A stretch of 64,000 bases of DNA, taken from positions 2,790,001-2,854,000 of the forward strand of contig CP179201.1 in assembly GCA_051201605.1 (NCBI GenBank), read 5' to 3'. The stretch is from CABZJG01 sp902512685 (GTDB lineage: Bacteria; Pseudomonadota; Alphaproteobacteria; Rhodobacterales; Rhodobacteraceae). Below, piece by piece: positions 1-8,426 of this stretch (positions are counted from its first letter, which is position 1; every line of letters begins with the position of its first letter). The position numbers and the translations under genes are program-made. A model generated the notes under the pieces. It did not search any database, had not been told where the DNA came from, and was given only the letters and a program-made list of their open reading frames with translations.

Positions 1-767
1 GAAAAAATCTACAAGACCATTTACAGGCACGGCCAGTTTACAAAGTGAACCTGCCCACGATCAACACCAAAACCCGCGGATTGCTGAACCATCTATCCAT
101 TGGTTTGCAATATGTTTTCAACCGATCGGGTCCGATGACCCTCGCGGCCAGCCTTGGCACAGCTTTTCTAAAAACACGCCCCGAATTATCCAGCCCGGAT
201 ATTCAATTTCACATCCAACCGCTCAGCGCAGATGATCCAACAATCGAGATGCATAATTTTGATGCCTTTACCGCTTCGGTTTTGCAATTGCGCCCACAAA
301 GCACCGGGGAAATCCTGCTAAAATCAGCAAATATCCATGACCACCCAGCCATTCACCCAAATTATCTGTCAGAACGGATTGATCAGGAAACGATTGTCGA
401 TGGGATTAGATGTGCCAGACGTATCTGTCGCCACCAACCGGTGTCCGGAATGATCGAAACAGAATATAAACCCGGACCAAATGTGCCCGATGAGGACTAT
501 GACGGATTGCTTGACTGGGCAAGACAGACCTCAACAACAATTTATCATCCAACGGGCACCTGCAAAATGGGTCATGACCCGATGGCAGTGGTGGATGAAA
601 CTTTACGGGTACACGGGCTCGACCGACTGCGCGTTGTTGATTGTTCGATCATGCCGCAGATCGTGTCAGGAAACACCAATGGACCAGCCATTATGATCGG
701 GGAAAAAGCAGCAGATATGATTATAAAAGACCAAAAAGCAACCACCGCCGGAGGCCACCACTCATGA
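1..767 (+). CDS. GMC-family oxidoreductase, C-terminal part (choline dehydrogenase-like)
   Basis: The reading frame is open at the window edge, so only the C-terminal ~255 residues are present. The first residues read KNLQDHLQ, the usual GMC segment after the FAD-binding half. The C-terminal GMC domain follows, with YHPTGTCKMG holding the catalytic histidine region and GNTNGPAIMIGEKAADMI as the closing FAD-contact helix. GMC enzymes are FAD-dependent alcohol or choline oxidases/dehydrogenases; the substrate cannot be read from this part. An ATG at 45 is internal and not the start. The stop overlaps the ATG of the next gene (ATGA), so the two are translationally coupled. The downstream TRAP system may import the substrate (inference). 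Confidence 0.9.
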   Translation, partial: KNLQDHLQARPVYKVNLPTINTKTRGLLNHLSIGLQYVFNRSGPMTLAASLGTAFLKTRPELSSPDIQFHIQPLSADDPTIEMHNFDAFTASVLQLRPQSTGEILLKSANIHDHPAIHPNYLSERIDQETIVDGIRCARRICRHQPVSGMIETEYKPGPNVPDEDYDGLLDWARQTSTTIYHPTGTCKMGHDPMAVVDETLRVHGLDRLRVVDCSIMPQIVSGNTNGPAIMIGEKAADMIIKDQKATTAGGHHS

Positions 768-1420
768 TTGCTGAAGCCGGTGATATTTTTTCAATAATCG
801 TCGCAGACATTGTTTTGTCCGGTGACAATGCCCTGATTATTGGCATGGCAGCCGCCTCTTTGCCGCAAGAGATGCGCAAAAAGGCGATCTTTTATGGCAT
901 GGTGGTCGCAGCTTTACTGCGCATTGTCTTTGCCATTATTGCGACCAAGCTTCTTGGCATTCCAGGCCTGCTGTTTGTTGGAGCCTTACTTCTGTTCTGG
1001 GTCTGTTGGCGGCTTTTTGGCGAAATTCGCGAAGCCAACCAGAGGAACAATGAAGATAGCAGCGCCGCCGAAACAGAGGAAACCACCGAGCAGGACGCCA
1101 CAGACCCACCGCGCAAAACCATGCGGCGCGCGATGATCTATATCATGGTCGCGGATGTATCAATGTCGATTGACAACGTTCTTGCGGTGGCTGCGATTGC
1201 GGATGGCGACACCAATATGCTGATCTTTGGCCTTGCCTTGGCCATTGCTCTTATGGCCTTTGCGGCCACTTTAATCATGAAACTACTGGCAAGATTCCCG
1301 ATCATTTCTTGGCTCGGCCTTGCTGTCTTAGTGTATGTTGCTGCGGAAATGTTCCACCGCGGACTAATGGATCCCGAAATTGGCGTTCTAGCGTTTCTAC
1401 AAGCGGTACCGCCGGGATAA
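764..1420 (+). CDS. TerC/YjbE-family integral membrane protein
   Basis: A 218-residue inner-membrane protein of the TerC family, which is linked to export of metal ions such as manganese and to tellurite resistance. It has two homologous halves, each with an acidic membrane motif (VADIVLSGDNALI near residue 15 and VADVSMSIDNVLA near residue 128). A charged loop rich in Glu and Thr separates the halves at about residues 88-122. The start at 764 is chosen over upstream in-frame codons because it overlaps the previous stop as ATGA and is preceded by GGAGG at 750-754. It sits between the GMC oxidoreductase and a TRAP transporter, probably in one transcript. The transported ion is not deducible. 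Confidence 0.88.
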   Translation: MIAEAGDIFSIIVADIVLSGDNALIIGMAAASLPQEMRKKAIFYGMVVAALLRIVFAIIATKLLGIPGLLFVGALLLFWVCWRLFGEIREANQRNNEDSSAAETEETTEQDATDPPRKTMRRAMIYIMVADVSMSIDNVLAVAAIADGDTNMLIFGLALAIALMAFAATLIMKLLARFPIISWLGLAVLVYVAAEMFHRGLMDPEIGVLAFLQAVPPG

Positions 1421-1507
1421 ATAAAATCGAGAGTCAAGCTTCCGCAATGCCTTCGACGGAAGTATGCTAATGAATAAAGAAGGCATAACACAAGGGAGAG
1501 AAACGTA

Positions 1508-2614
1508 ATGTTTGACCTTAAAAAACTTAAAAATGGCGCTGCTGCAATTGGTGTTGGTGCAGCGATGATCGCATCGGCCGCAACAGCCGAAACCGTTATC
1601 CGCATTCAGTCAGTGCTTGGTAACTCAACAGATGAAGTCCGTATGGTTGAGAGCTTTGCCGCGGATGTCGCAGCCTTAACTGACGGTTCTGTGAAAATTG
1701 AAATTTTGCCCGCAGGCGCCGTTGTTGGCCCACGCGACATTATGGATGCGGTTGACGCCGGTCTCGTCGAGGGCGGATTTGCTTGGACACACTACTGGGG
1801 CGGCAAGCACCCGGCAGCTAACCTATTTGGTGCTCCGATTGCGGGTGCTGGCGTTGGTCTGGACGCAATGGCGTTCCTATCTTGGTTTCAATACGGTGGC
1901 GGTAAAGAACTTTACGACCGGCTTTGGGATGAGATGGGCGTAAACGTAAAAGGCTTTATGTTGCAGCCAGTTGGACCAGAGGCATTGGGTTGGTTCCCAG
2001 AGCCAATTAACTCTATGGATGACTTCCGGAAACTGCGCTTCCGCGCCCCTCCCGGAATGGTTGGCGCCGCATATAATGAAATCGGTGTTGCCGCTGTTGC
2101 TATGGGCGGTGGAGACATCCTTCCAGCCCTTGAAAAGGGAACAATCGACGCGGCTGAGTGGTGCTGCCCGAAGCCAGACTCAGTCTTTGGTTTCCAAAAA
2201 GTTCTTAAGCACTACTACCTTCAGGGTCTTCACCAGGTTGTTGTGAATGCTGACCTGTATATCAATGGCGATGTATACGACAGCCTCTCAGCGACTGAAC
2301 AGAAAGCCTTGGAAGTTGCCGCAAACGCATCTTTGTCTAAATCAATGTCTTACCGTATCTACGAAAACGGTAAAGCGCTTAAAGATCTGACAGAGAACCA
2401 CGGCGTTATTCTCGAAGATACACCTGCAGACTACTTCACAGAATACATGGCTGCAGCGAAAAAACTTCTTGAAGCCGCAGCTGAAGAAAATGAATTCTTC
2501 GCAGAAGTATGGCAGTCACAAAAAGATTTTGCTGACATCGCCGTGCCATTCTGGGCTGGTGCACAGGCGTCAAACGCTGGCTTGGGCAAAGCCCACGCCG
2601 ACACTTTGAAGTAA
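1508..2614 (+). CDS. dctP: TRAP transporter periplasmic substrate-binding protein (DctP/TakP type)
   Basis: A 368-residue periplasmic protein. It has a signal peptide of about 27 residues (hydrophobic AAAIGVGAAMIASAATA, cleavage before ETVIR) followed by a DctP fold. The segment DAAEWCCPKPDSVFGFQ, near residue 215, is in the hinge and ligand-binding region and resembles the mannitol/chloroaromatic and TakP subgroup that binds keto or hydroxy acids. Tandem Cys-Cys there is unusual. The start at 1508 is preceded by GGGAGAG. Its partner is the fused permease immediately downstream, after a strong hairpin that probably sets a higher binding-protein to permease ratio. The exact substrate is unknown; an organic acid is the best guess from family knowledge. 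Confidence 0.9.
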   Translation: MFDLKKLKNGAAAIGVGAAMIASAATAETVIRIQSVLGNSTDEVRMVESFAADVAALTDGSVKIEILPAGAVVGPRDIMDAVDAGLVEGGFAWTHYWGGKHPAANLFGAPIAGAGVGLDAMAFLSWFQYGGGKELYDRLWDEMGVNVKGFMLQPVGPEALGWFPEPINSMDDFRKLRFRAPPGMVGAAYNEIGVAAVAMGGGDILPALEKGTIDAAEWCCPKPDSVFGFQKVLKHYYLQGLHQVVVNADLYINGDVYDSLSATEQKALEVAANASLSKSMSYRIYENGKALKDLTENHGVILEDTPADYFTEYMAAAKKLLEAAAEENEFFAEVWQSQKDFADIAVPFWAGAQASNAGLGKAHADTLK

Positions 2615-2633
2615 TGTTTTAATGACATTAAGT

Positions 2634-2651
2634 GGGGCCCTTCGGGGTCCC
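2634..2651 (+). terminator. UUCG-tetraloop hairpin between dctP and the TRAP permease gene
   Basis: GGGGCCC-TTCG-GGGTCCC forms a seven-base-pair stem (one G-U) closed by the very stable UUCG loop. A run of seven T follows ten bases later at 2662-2668. It lies 20 bases after the dctP stop and 93 before the permease start. The distance to the T-run is long for a classical terminator, so it may act as a partial terminator or as a 3' stabiliser of the dctP message. Either would give excess binding protein. Confidence 0.6.
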
Positions 2652-2744
2652 ATGCATCGTCTTTTTTTGGCAAGAGCATCTGGCTTTTTCCTAAAAAAGA
2701 ACGCTCCCTTTAAATAGAGAGAGCACAAAAAGGGAGAACGGGGC

Positions 2745-5207
2745 ATGGCTGACGAGGTTGTACCCGACGATTTAGAAATCGCGGATGAATTAATCGCAGA
2801 GCGGCGGACAGAAAAACCTGGGGAAACCCCCGAGGATATGACCCCATGGCAACGTCCCATTACAGGGTGGATCGATCTGATCAACGACTGGGCAGGTAAA
2901 ACCTTGTGCCTGTTAATGGTTCCTTTGATCGGCGTTGTTGTCATTGAAGTGTTTTCTCGCAACGCTTTTGGCATAATGGCGAGCAATGGCTGGGATGATA
3001 CAGCACGCGCTTTAGGTCTTGGGCCAACCCAGTTTGCCTATGACATCAGCCGAATGATTTCGGGCGTCTTATTTATGGGCGCTGCAGGTTATGGGCTGAT
3101 GCGCGGTGTGCATATCCGCGCCGATTTCTTGTATCGCAACTGGTCCAACAAAACGCAGGCAACGGTTGATGCCCTGCTTTATATGGCGTTTTTCATACCT
3201 TCCATGTTGTTTTTCACCATCATCGCCGCCCAGTATTGGGAGGTTGCCTATAGAACCGGCGAGACTGCTTTCGACAGCCCTTGGGAGCCACTCCTATGGC
3301 CTGCGCGCCTTGCCATGCCAATCGGTGGTTTGTTACTCTTTTTACAAGGTTTCCCAGAGCTTTTCCGCGCCCTGCATAAAATGGGCAAAGAGCGTGAACG
3401 CTATTTTGTAAGAGCGATGCCGGCGTATTTTATCGCCTTGATTTGGCTGGTCATGGCAGTTTTCTTTCCAGATGCCACACCCGGCGGGGAATGGTTTACT
3501 GATATCATGTCGGCACGGCCGGGTCTTTCCAAACCCACAATCGGTTTCATCATGTTGGCAGCGATGATCTTTGTGATTTTTGTTGGCTTTCCAATTTCTT
3601 TCACATTAATCTTCTTAGCCTTTTTCTTCGGCATTTGGGCATCGAACTTCAAACTCACAACACTTTTGATGACCCTGAATACAAACTCAACAATGCTGAA
3701 CGACCAACTTATGGCGGTACCTTTGTTCATCCTGATGGGCATTGTGATGGAGGCCGCTGGTCTCATGGAGCGGCTATTCGCATCGATCCAGATGATCATG
3801 GCCCGGGTGCGCGGCTCGCTTTATATTGCCGTTTTGATCGTTTCGACAATCTTTGCAGCAGCAACCGGGATCGTTGGGGCATCTGTCACGTTGCTGGGTA
3901 TTATGGCGGGAGCAACAATGAGCCGCTCTGGCTATAATGTTAAACTTGCGGCCGGTACGATTACCGCTGGCGGCACGTTGGGTATCTTGATCCCACCATC
4001 CATTATGTTGATTGTTATGGGCCCCGTCCTAGAGGTGTCTACACTTGATCTGTTTCGCGGGGCATTTATCCCCGGTGCCCTGCTGGCAACATTGTACCTT
4101 GTCTACACTTTGGGACGGTGTTGGTTGAACCCAGACCTTGGACCCATTCTATCAGAAGAAGATCAACCAAAAACATCTGATTTTTATGGTGCCGAAGTTG
4201 CGCTTATATCTTTAGGGGTTCTGACCATTTGCCGTGTCTTTGGTCTTGGTATTGGTGGATCATTTGGCGGCGTTGTTCCCTTTGGTGGGTTGATTGTGTT
4301 GAGCGCCGTTATGCTATTTGCCTATCGCGCCTATCTCAATCTGATGGTTCTGCGCGTTGCGCTTCCTTTGGCAATTTTATTCCATGGCTACATGATTTTG
4401 GCAAATTGGACCGAGGGCGTCCCGATTGTTTCCGTCGTCCTGTTTGCCTTTATGATCTTGCTCGGGGTTTTGGCCTTGCCCATTTATCAAAGTGACGCAG
4501 ATAACCGCTTTGAATTTTCAGACCTTTGGAATGAATTCTTTGCAGGGCTAATGCCGCCAACGATTTTGATCTCCTTTGCTCTGGGGTCGATCCTATTGGG
4601 CTTTGCAACGCCAGCAGAAGCCGCCGCAATGGGCGCCTTTGGATCTATTCTTTTGTCCATCGGGTATCGCAAATTTACGTTCTCTGGTTTCTTTGAGAAC
4701 ATGATCAAAGCTCTGGAAATTACAGTTTTGATCATGTTCCTTGTGGCTGCGTCAAACTTCTTTGGGGCTGAGTTTTCAAACCTTGGCACCCCCAAGATGA
4801 TGACACAGATGCTCTTGGGGCTGGATATGTCACCATACCTGATCCTTTTAATGGTGATGGTGCTGATCTTTGTTCTTGGCTGGCCGCTGGAATGGGTGCC
4901 GATCGTGTTGATTGTTTTGCCAGTTCTTCTGCCAACGGTAGAGGCTTTGGACATCCATGGATTAAACCGTTACGACCTTATGGTTTGGTTTGGTATTCTT
5001 GTGGCGGTGAACCTGCAAACCGCGTGGTTGTCCCCACCTGTGGCCTTGTCGGCTTACTTCCTAAAAGGCGTTGTGCCGGACTGGGATCTCAAAGATATCT
5101 ACTTGGGTATGATGCAGTTTATGCTGATCCAGCTTATCGGATTAACATTGATCTTTATCTTCCCACAGATCGTTCTTTGGCTGCCAAACCATGTCTTTGG
5201 CCAGTAG
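2745..5207 (+). CDS. dctM: TRAP transporter fused permease (DctQ-DctM)
   Basis: An 820-residue inner-membrane protein with both TRAP membrane subunits in one chain. Residues ~45-220 form the small DctQ-like domain (four membrane helices) and ~225-820 the large DctM-like sodium-coupled domain. DctM hallmarks include AAATGIVGASVTLLG and GGTLGILIPPSIML in the first half, and FATPAEAAAMGAFGSILLS with WLSPPVALSAYF in the second. The two DctM halves are separated by an insert of roughly 120 residues carrying extra hydrophobic helices (about residues 475-595). This makes the protein much longer than DctQ plus DctM (~600 residues). GGAGAACGGGGC precedes the ATG. It works with the binding protein upstream. 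Confidence 0.92.
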   Translation: MADEVVPDDLEIADELIAERRTEKPGETPEDMTPWQRPITGWIDLINDWAGKTLCLLMVPLIGVVVIEVFSRNAFGIMASNGWDDTARALGLGPTQFAYDISRMISGVLFMGAAGYGLMRGVHIRADFLYRNWSNKTQATVDALLYMAFFIPSMLFFTIIAAQYWEVAYRTGETAFDSPWEPLLWPARLAMPIGGLLLFLQGFPELFRALHKMGKERERYFVRAMPAYFIALIWLVMAVFFPDATPGGEWFTDIMSARPGLSKPTIGFIMLAAMIFVIFVGFPISFTLIFLAFFFGIWASNFKLTTLLMTLNTNSTMLNDQLMAVPLFILMGIVMEAAGLMERLFASIQMIMARVRGSLYIAVLIVSTIFAAATGIVGASVTLLGIMAGATMSRSGYNVKLAAGTITAGGTLGILIPPSIMLIVMGPVLEVSTLDLFRGAFIPGALLATLYLVYTLGRCWLNPDLGPILSEEDQPKTSDFYGAEVALISLGVLTICRVFGLGIGGSFGGVVPFGGLIVLSAVMLFAYRAYLNLMVLRVALPLAILFHGYMILANWTEGVPIVSVVLFAFMILLGVLALPIYQSDADNRFEFSDLWNEFFAGLMPPTILISFALGSILLGFATPAEAAAMGAFGSILLSIGYRKFTFSGFFENMIKALEITVLIMFLVAASNFFGAEFSNLGTPKMMTQMLLGLDMSPYLILLMVMVLIFVLGWPLEWVPIVLIVLPVLLPTVEALDIHGLNRYDLMVWFGILVAVNLQTAWLSPPVALSAYFLKGVVPDWDLKDIYLGMMQFMLIQLIGLTLIFIFPQIVLWLPNHVFGQ

Positions 5208-5247
5208 AAAGGCATCAACTTTGCAGCGCTAGCTTGCGGTTCCAAAA

Positions 5248-6102
5248 TTATGTGCGTGGAGGCATGGGCTGATTGGCAGTCCAGTCAAAGCTGCCTTCGT
5301 CGCGCTCTTGGACCGCTTGCTTCCATCCGACTTGATCAACACGGGCCAAAAAATTCAACCCTTCCGGGGAATGACGGGTAATGCCATCAAAAACTGTGGC
5401 CAAACGCTGGGTTTGATTAAGCGTTGCTTCCATAGTCTGGTTGATCACCATCTTTTGCATCGCCAGTTGATTGACAGGCACCGTTGCCATGCGGCTGGCA
5501 AAGGCCTCGACGGTTTCATCCAGCTCTGCCTCTGGCACAGATTGCAGAACCAAGCCCATATCAGCGGCCTCGCGACCCGTAATTTTATCGCCGGTAAACA
5601 TCATCCGCTTGGCTTTTTCCGGTCCAAGGCGATAAACCCACATCGCCGTGGTCGGACAGCCCCAGACCCGGGTCGGCATATAGCCGATTTTGGCAGTATC
5701 AGCCATAATCGTTAAATCAGCACAGAGCGCGATATCAGACCCGCCCGCCACTGCAAAGCCATGGACTTTACAAATCACCGGCTTCAATGCGCGAAACATC
5801 GACATCCAGTTCTGGGTGTTGGCCCACATGAACTGATAGTCCTGCATCGGATCCCAAGGCATGTCCTGATCCACTTTGTTCTGGCTTGCCCCCTCGGCGT
5901 AATAGCTCAAATCATAGCCGGCACAAAAAGCTTTGCCCTCGCCTGATAAGATCATCACATGCACTTTGGGGTCTTGGTCAGCGCGGTTTACAGCCTCTGA
6001 CAGCAGGCGCGGTAAATCATCGTAGATGGCATTCATCACCTCTGGCCGGTTCAAAGTGATCCGGGCAATACGGCCATCTCTTTTATAAAGAACCTTGCTC
6101 AT
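5248..6102 (-). CDS. Crotonase-superfamily protein with both catalytic glutamates replaced
   Basis: A 284-residue crotonase-fold protein. The oxyanion-hole segments are clear: GKAFCAGYDLSYYAEG at ~56-71 and HGFAVAGGSDIALCAD at 114-129. The two glutamates that add or remove water in enoyl-CoA hydratases are aspartate (Asp123) and threonine (Thr144, in YMPTRVWGCP). True hydratase activity is therefore doubtful, and an isomerase, hydrolase or other CoA-thioester reaction is more likely. The start at 6102 is preceded by a GGGGG ribosome site; a longer frame upstream runs into the neighbouring FAD gene and is discarded. It lies 34 bases downstream of the FAD oxidoreductase, probably co-transcribed. 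Substrate unknown. Confidence 0.85.
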   Translation of the reverse strand: MSKVLYKRDGRIARITLNRPEVMNAIYDDLPRLLSEAVNRADQDPKVHVMILSGEGKAFCAGYDLSYYAEGASQNKVDQDMPWDPMQDYQFMWANTQNWMSMFRALKPVICKVHGFAVAGGSDIALCADLTIMADTAKIGYMPTRVWGCPTTAMWVYRLGPEKAKRMMFTGDKITGREAADMGLVLQSVPEAELDETVEAFASRMATVPVNQLAMQKMVINQTMEATLNQTQRLATVFDGITRHSPEGLNFLARVDQVGWKQAVQERDEGSFDWTANQPMPPRT

Positions 6103-6136
6103 CGTACCCCCTGCTGTGCGTGACCCTATCATGAGG

Positions 6137-7501
6137 TTAGTCAATGCGCACCCCTTGTCGCTGCAGCTCTGCCTGCAGCGCCCCAATATCAATATCGCGT
6201 AACGCGCAGTTGCTCTGCACCGACAGCGCTGCCGCAACCCCAGCGCCTTGGCCTGCCACGGCGCAGCAGGCCATATTCCTTATGGCTGCATGTGCCACCT
6301 TGTCCCCGCCGATTGCGCGGCCCGCGACAAGCAGATTTTCAACATTTTTGGGCACCATCGCCCGATAGGGAATTTGCATATAACGGCCAGTGGTCGGTAA
6401 AATCAAAATTCCATAGCCATCAATGAACTCAGGGTAAATTCCGATGCTGTCGTCAAATCGCCCTTCTTGGCGCACATCTGTTTCCGTCATATTATACACA
6501 GCATCAATTTTACGGCTGTCACGGATGCCAATGCTCATCCCGAAATTGCGCAGCCGCACGGCTTCGCATCCGGCTGTATAGTGACGCAGGGCCTCGATCG
6601 CCACCATGGCCTGCCGGCGGCCTTCGATTTCAAACTTAGTCAGGCTGTCTGCATCGGTGCCATCACACCCGGCCAGATGAATGAGGTTCATATAGGTCAT
6701 CTCACCGCTGTCGTGCACAGCGCCCCAGGTTCCACCAATGGTATTGAGATCCGCCGGTATCAGCCCGTCACGAATAGCCTGTTCAAAGGGCTTGCCAAGA
6801 AAGGGCGAGAACATATCATCCTCTTTGCCATCGGTTTCGACCTGCCATTCGCCGCTTGACCAGTCTTTGTAGGTTTGCGGATCATCCGCGACGCCCTGCA
6901 TAAACTTTTCTTTGTCCACACCGGCGAGATGGAACATCACACTGGCGGCCTGAGTTTGCTCAATCGGTGTTTTGGTGGTTGGCGCGCCCGCGCGGTGCGC
7001 AATATCAGCGTCCCCCGTGGCATCGATCACCCGTTTGGCCAAAATTGCCTCACGGCCGGATTTGGATTCGACAATAATACCGCGCACTTCGGCGCCTTCC
7101 ATGATCGGGGAAACAAACTGGCGGTGCAGCATCGGCACAATGCCGGCTTCGCTAATCAGTTGGTCTGCGACCAACTTAAACCCTTCACTATCGAGTTCAT
7201 AGCTCAGGGACTGACTTTCTGGCACCGCGGCCCCCATGGCCTTGGCGCACTCTTCAAATTCGCGGCCAATGCCGTTGGCTTCGACGGTTTGCTCATGTCG
7301 GTACCACGCAAAGCCTTCCACCCCAACAACCGTGATGTTGCCGCCAAAACAGCCAAAACGCTCGACCAAGGCCACTTTTGCGCCGCAGCGCGCCGCGCCC
7401 AAAGCTGCGGCCAACCCACCCGGGCCCGATCCCACAATGACAATATCGGTTTCCAGGGCCACTGGCGTTTTTCGGGCGGGTTCTAAAATCTCTGCAACCA
7501 T
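6137..7501 (-). CDS. FAD-dependent oxidoreductase (FAD_oxidored family)
   Basis: A 454-residue flavoprotein. The N-terminal Rossmann motif DIVIVGSGPGGLAAALGAARCG sits at ~19-40. VIDATGDADIAHRAGAP is the GD motif contacting FAD, and the C-terminal segment LLVAGRAIGGDKVAHAAIR, with MACCAVAGQGAGVAAAL after it, closes the FAD site. This fits the FAD_oxidored group (HdrA/fumarate-reductase-like fold, soluble). Family members oxidise varied small molecules, and no substrate is evident. The start at 7501 is preceded by AGGA. It is the first gene of a two-gene operon with the crotonase-like protein, which suggests catabolism of a CoA-activated compound. The divergent NTF2-like gene may belong to the same pathway (inference). 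Confidence 0.85.
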   Translation of the reverse strand: MVAEILEPARKTPVALETDIVIVGSGPGGLAAALGAARCGAKVALVERFGCFGGNITVVGVEGFAWYRHEQTVEANGIGREFEECAKAMGAAVPESQSLSYELDSEGFKLVADQLISEAGIVPMLHRQFVSPIMEGAEVRGIIVESKSGREAILAKRVIDATGDADIAHRAGAPTTKTPIEQTQAASVMFHLAGVDKEKFMQGVADDPQTYKDWSSGEWQVETDGKEDDMFSPFLGKPFEQAIRDGLIPADLNTIGGTWGAVHDSGEMTYMNLIHLAGCDGTDADSLTKFEIEGRRQAMVAIEALRHYTAGCEAVRLRNFGMSIGIRDSRKIDAVYNMTETDVRQEGRFDDSIGIYPEFIDGYGILILPTTGRYMQIPYRAMVPKNVENLLVAGRAIGGDKVAHAAIRNMACCAVAGQGAGVAAALSVQSNCALRDIDIGALQAELQRQGVRID

Positions 7502-7879
7502 TAACTAAATCCTGCACCATTGATATTGCGCAAAGCTGGCCAAGGGCCTCAGTGAGGTACCCATCTGGCAGAATGGGCAGAAACTGCATGCAATCATTGC
7601 GCATCTTTCTTTTGTTTTGGCCTTTTTGGGGGGGTTAAAGAGTGCCCCACAACTTTAGAATAAGCTCTGCATCTGGCAACCTTTTTTGCAATATTTTGCA
7701 TATTGTCAACGCTTTATCACTCTACTTCAGAAGACGGCGCAGCTGGTTTGGAAAACGTGCCGTTACCTGTGGTCATCCAGGCGGATCGAGACTGGGCAAA
7801 GTATGGTTTTTATGCCATAGATTTCAGCTATAAACAATTTTCAACGATGATTTTTATAAATTCACAGTACGAGGCTAGA
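7502..7879. promoter_or_regulatory. Divergent intergenic region with a 17-bp dyad
   Basis: This 378-base gap separates the FAD-oxidoreductase operon (minus) from the NTF2-like gene (plus) and should hold both promoters. At 7689-7705 there is a perfect interrupted palindrome, CAATAT-TTTGC-ATATTG, a plausible operator for a dimeric regulator. A reading frame from 7703 runs into the NTF2-like gene but has no convincing ribosome site. I see no RNA gene here. Confidence 0.35.
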
Positions 7880-8290
7880 ATGCACCCAACCATTGAAACC
7901 ATGCGTGATGTTGTTGCCAAGGGCGACGAAGAGGCACTCAAAGACTTGCTGGCCAAAGAGGTAAAGTTCAAACCCCCAACCTACTACAAAACCTGGACCG
8001 GGCGTGATCCTGTCGCGGCTGTTTTGGGCCATGTAGCACAGGTTTTTTCAGATTTTAAATATCGCCGCATTATGGGCGAAGGCGTTAACTGGGCCCTGGA
8101 ATTTGAATGCAAAATCGGCGCGCTTGATGCGGTCGGGGTGGATTTGATCACTTTGGACGACGCCGGGCTCATTGCATGTTTTGAGGTGGTGATGCGGCCC
8201 TATAAATCGGTCGGGGCCCTGCGAGAGGCCATGAACCAGCGCGTGATGCGCGATGTGCGCTTTTTAAGCTATAAAGAGGCATTAACCTAA
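7880..8290 (+). CDS. NTF2/SnoaL-like protein
   Basis: A predicted 136-residue cytoplasmic protein. It shows the layout of the NTF2-like/SnoaL superfamily: helix (IETMRDVVAKGDEEALKDLL), then AKEVKFKPPTYYKTWTGRDPVAAVLGHV and a beta-rich second half including EFECKIGALDAVGVDLI. The fold is used both by isomerases/hydratases and by non-enzymatic binding proteins, so no reaction can be assigned. The start at 7880 is preceded by GAGG at 7871. A longer frame from 7703 adds 59 residues that do not look like part of the fold. It is divergent from the FAD oxidoreductase operon and could share its control. Confidence 0.7.
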   Translation: MHPTIETMRDVVAKGDEEALKDLLAKEVKFKPPTYYKTWTGRDPVAAVLGHVAQVFSDFKYRRIMGEGVNWALEFECKIGALDAVGVDLITLDDAGLIACFEVVMRPYKSVGALREAMNQRVMRDVRFLSYKEALT

Positions 8291-8426
8291 TTTTTGGCCA
8301 AGCATTTGGGGCCATCAACGACCGACCAATGCACCCAAAGGCCGGCATATCAGTTTGAGAAGTCCTTTAGGACTGCCAAAACCTGTGTGAATTGCTAGAG
8401 TTTTTTTGTTTTGAAGTATGCTATTT

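Noticed and set aside
5308..5946. Long plus-strand frames opposite the crotonase gene.
   Set aside because: They are antisense shadows without ribosome sites or family similarity.
7703..7879. Longer N-terminus for the NTF2-like protein.
   Set aside because: No ribosome site, unlike the ATG at 7880, and the extra residues do not fit the fold.
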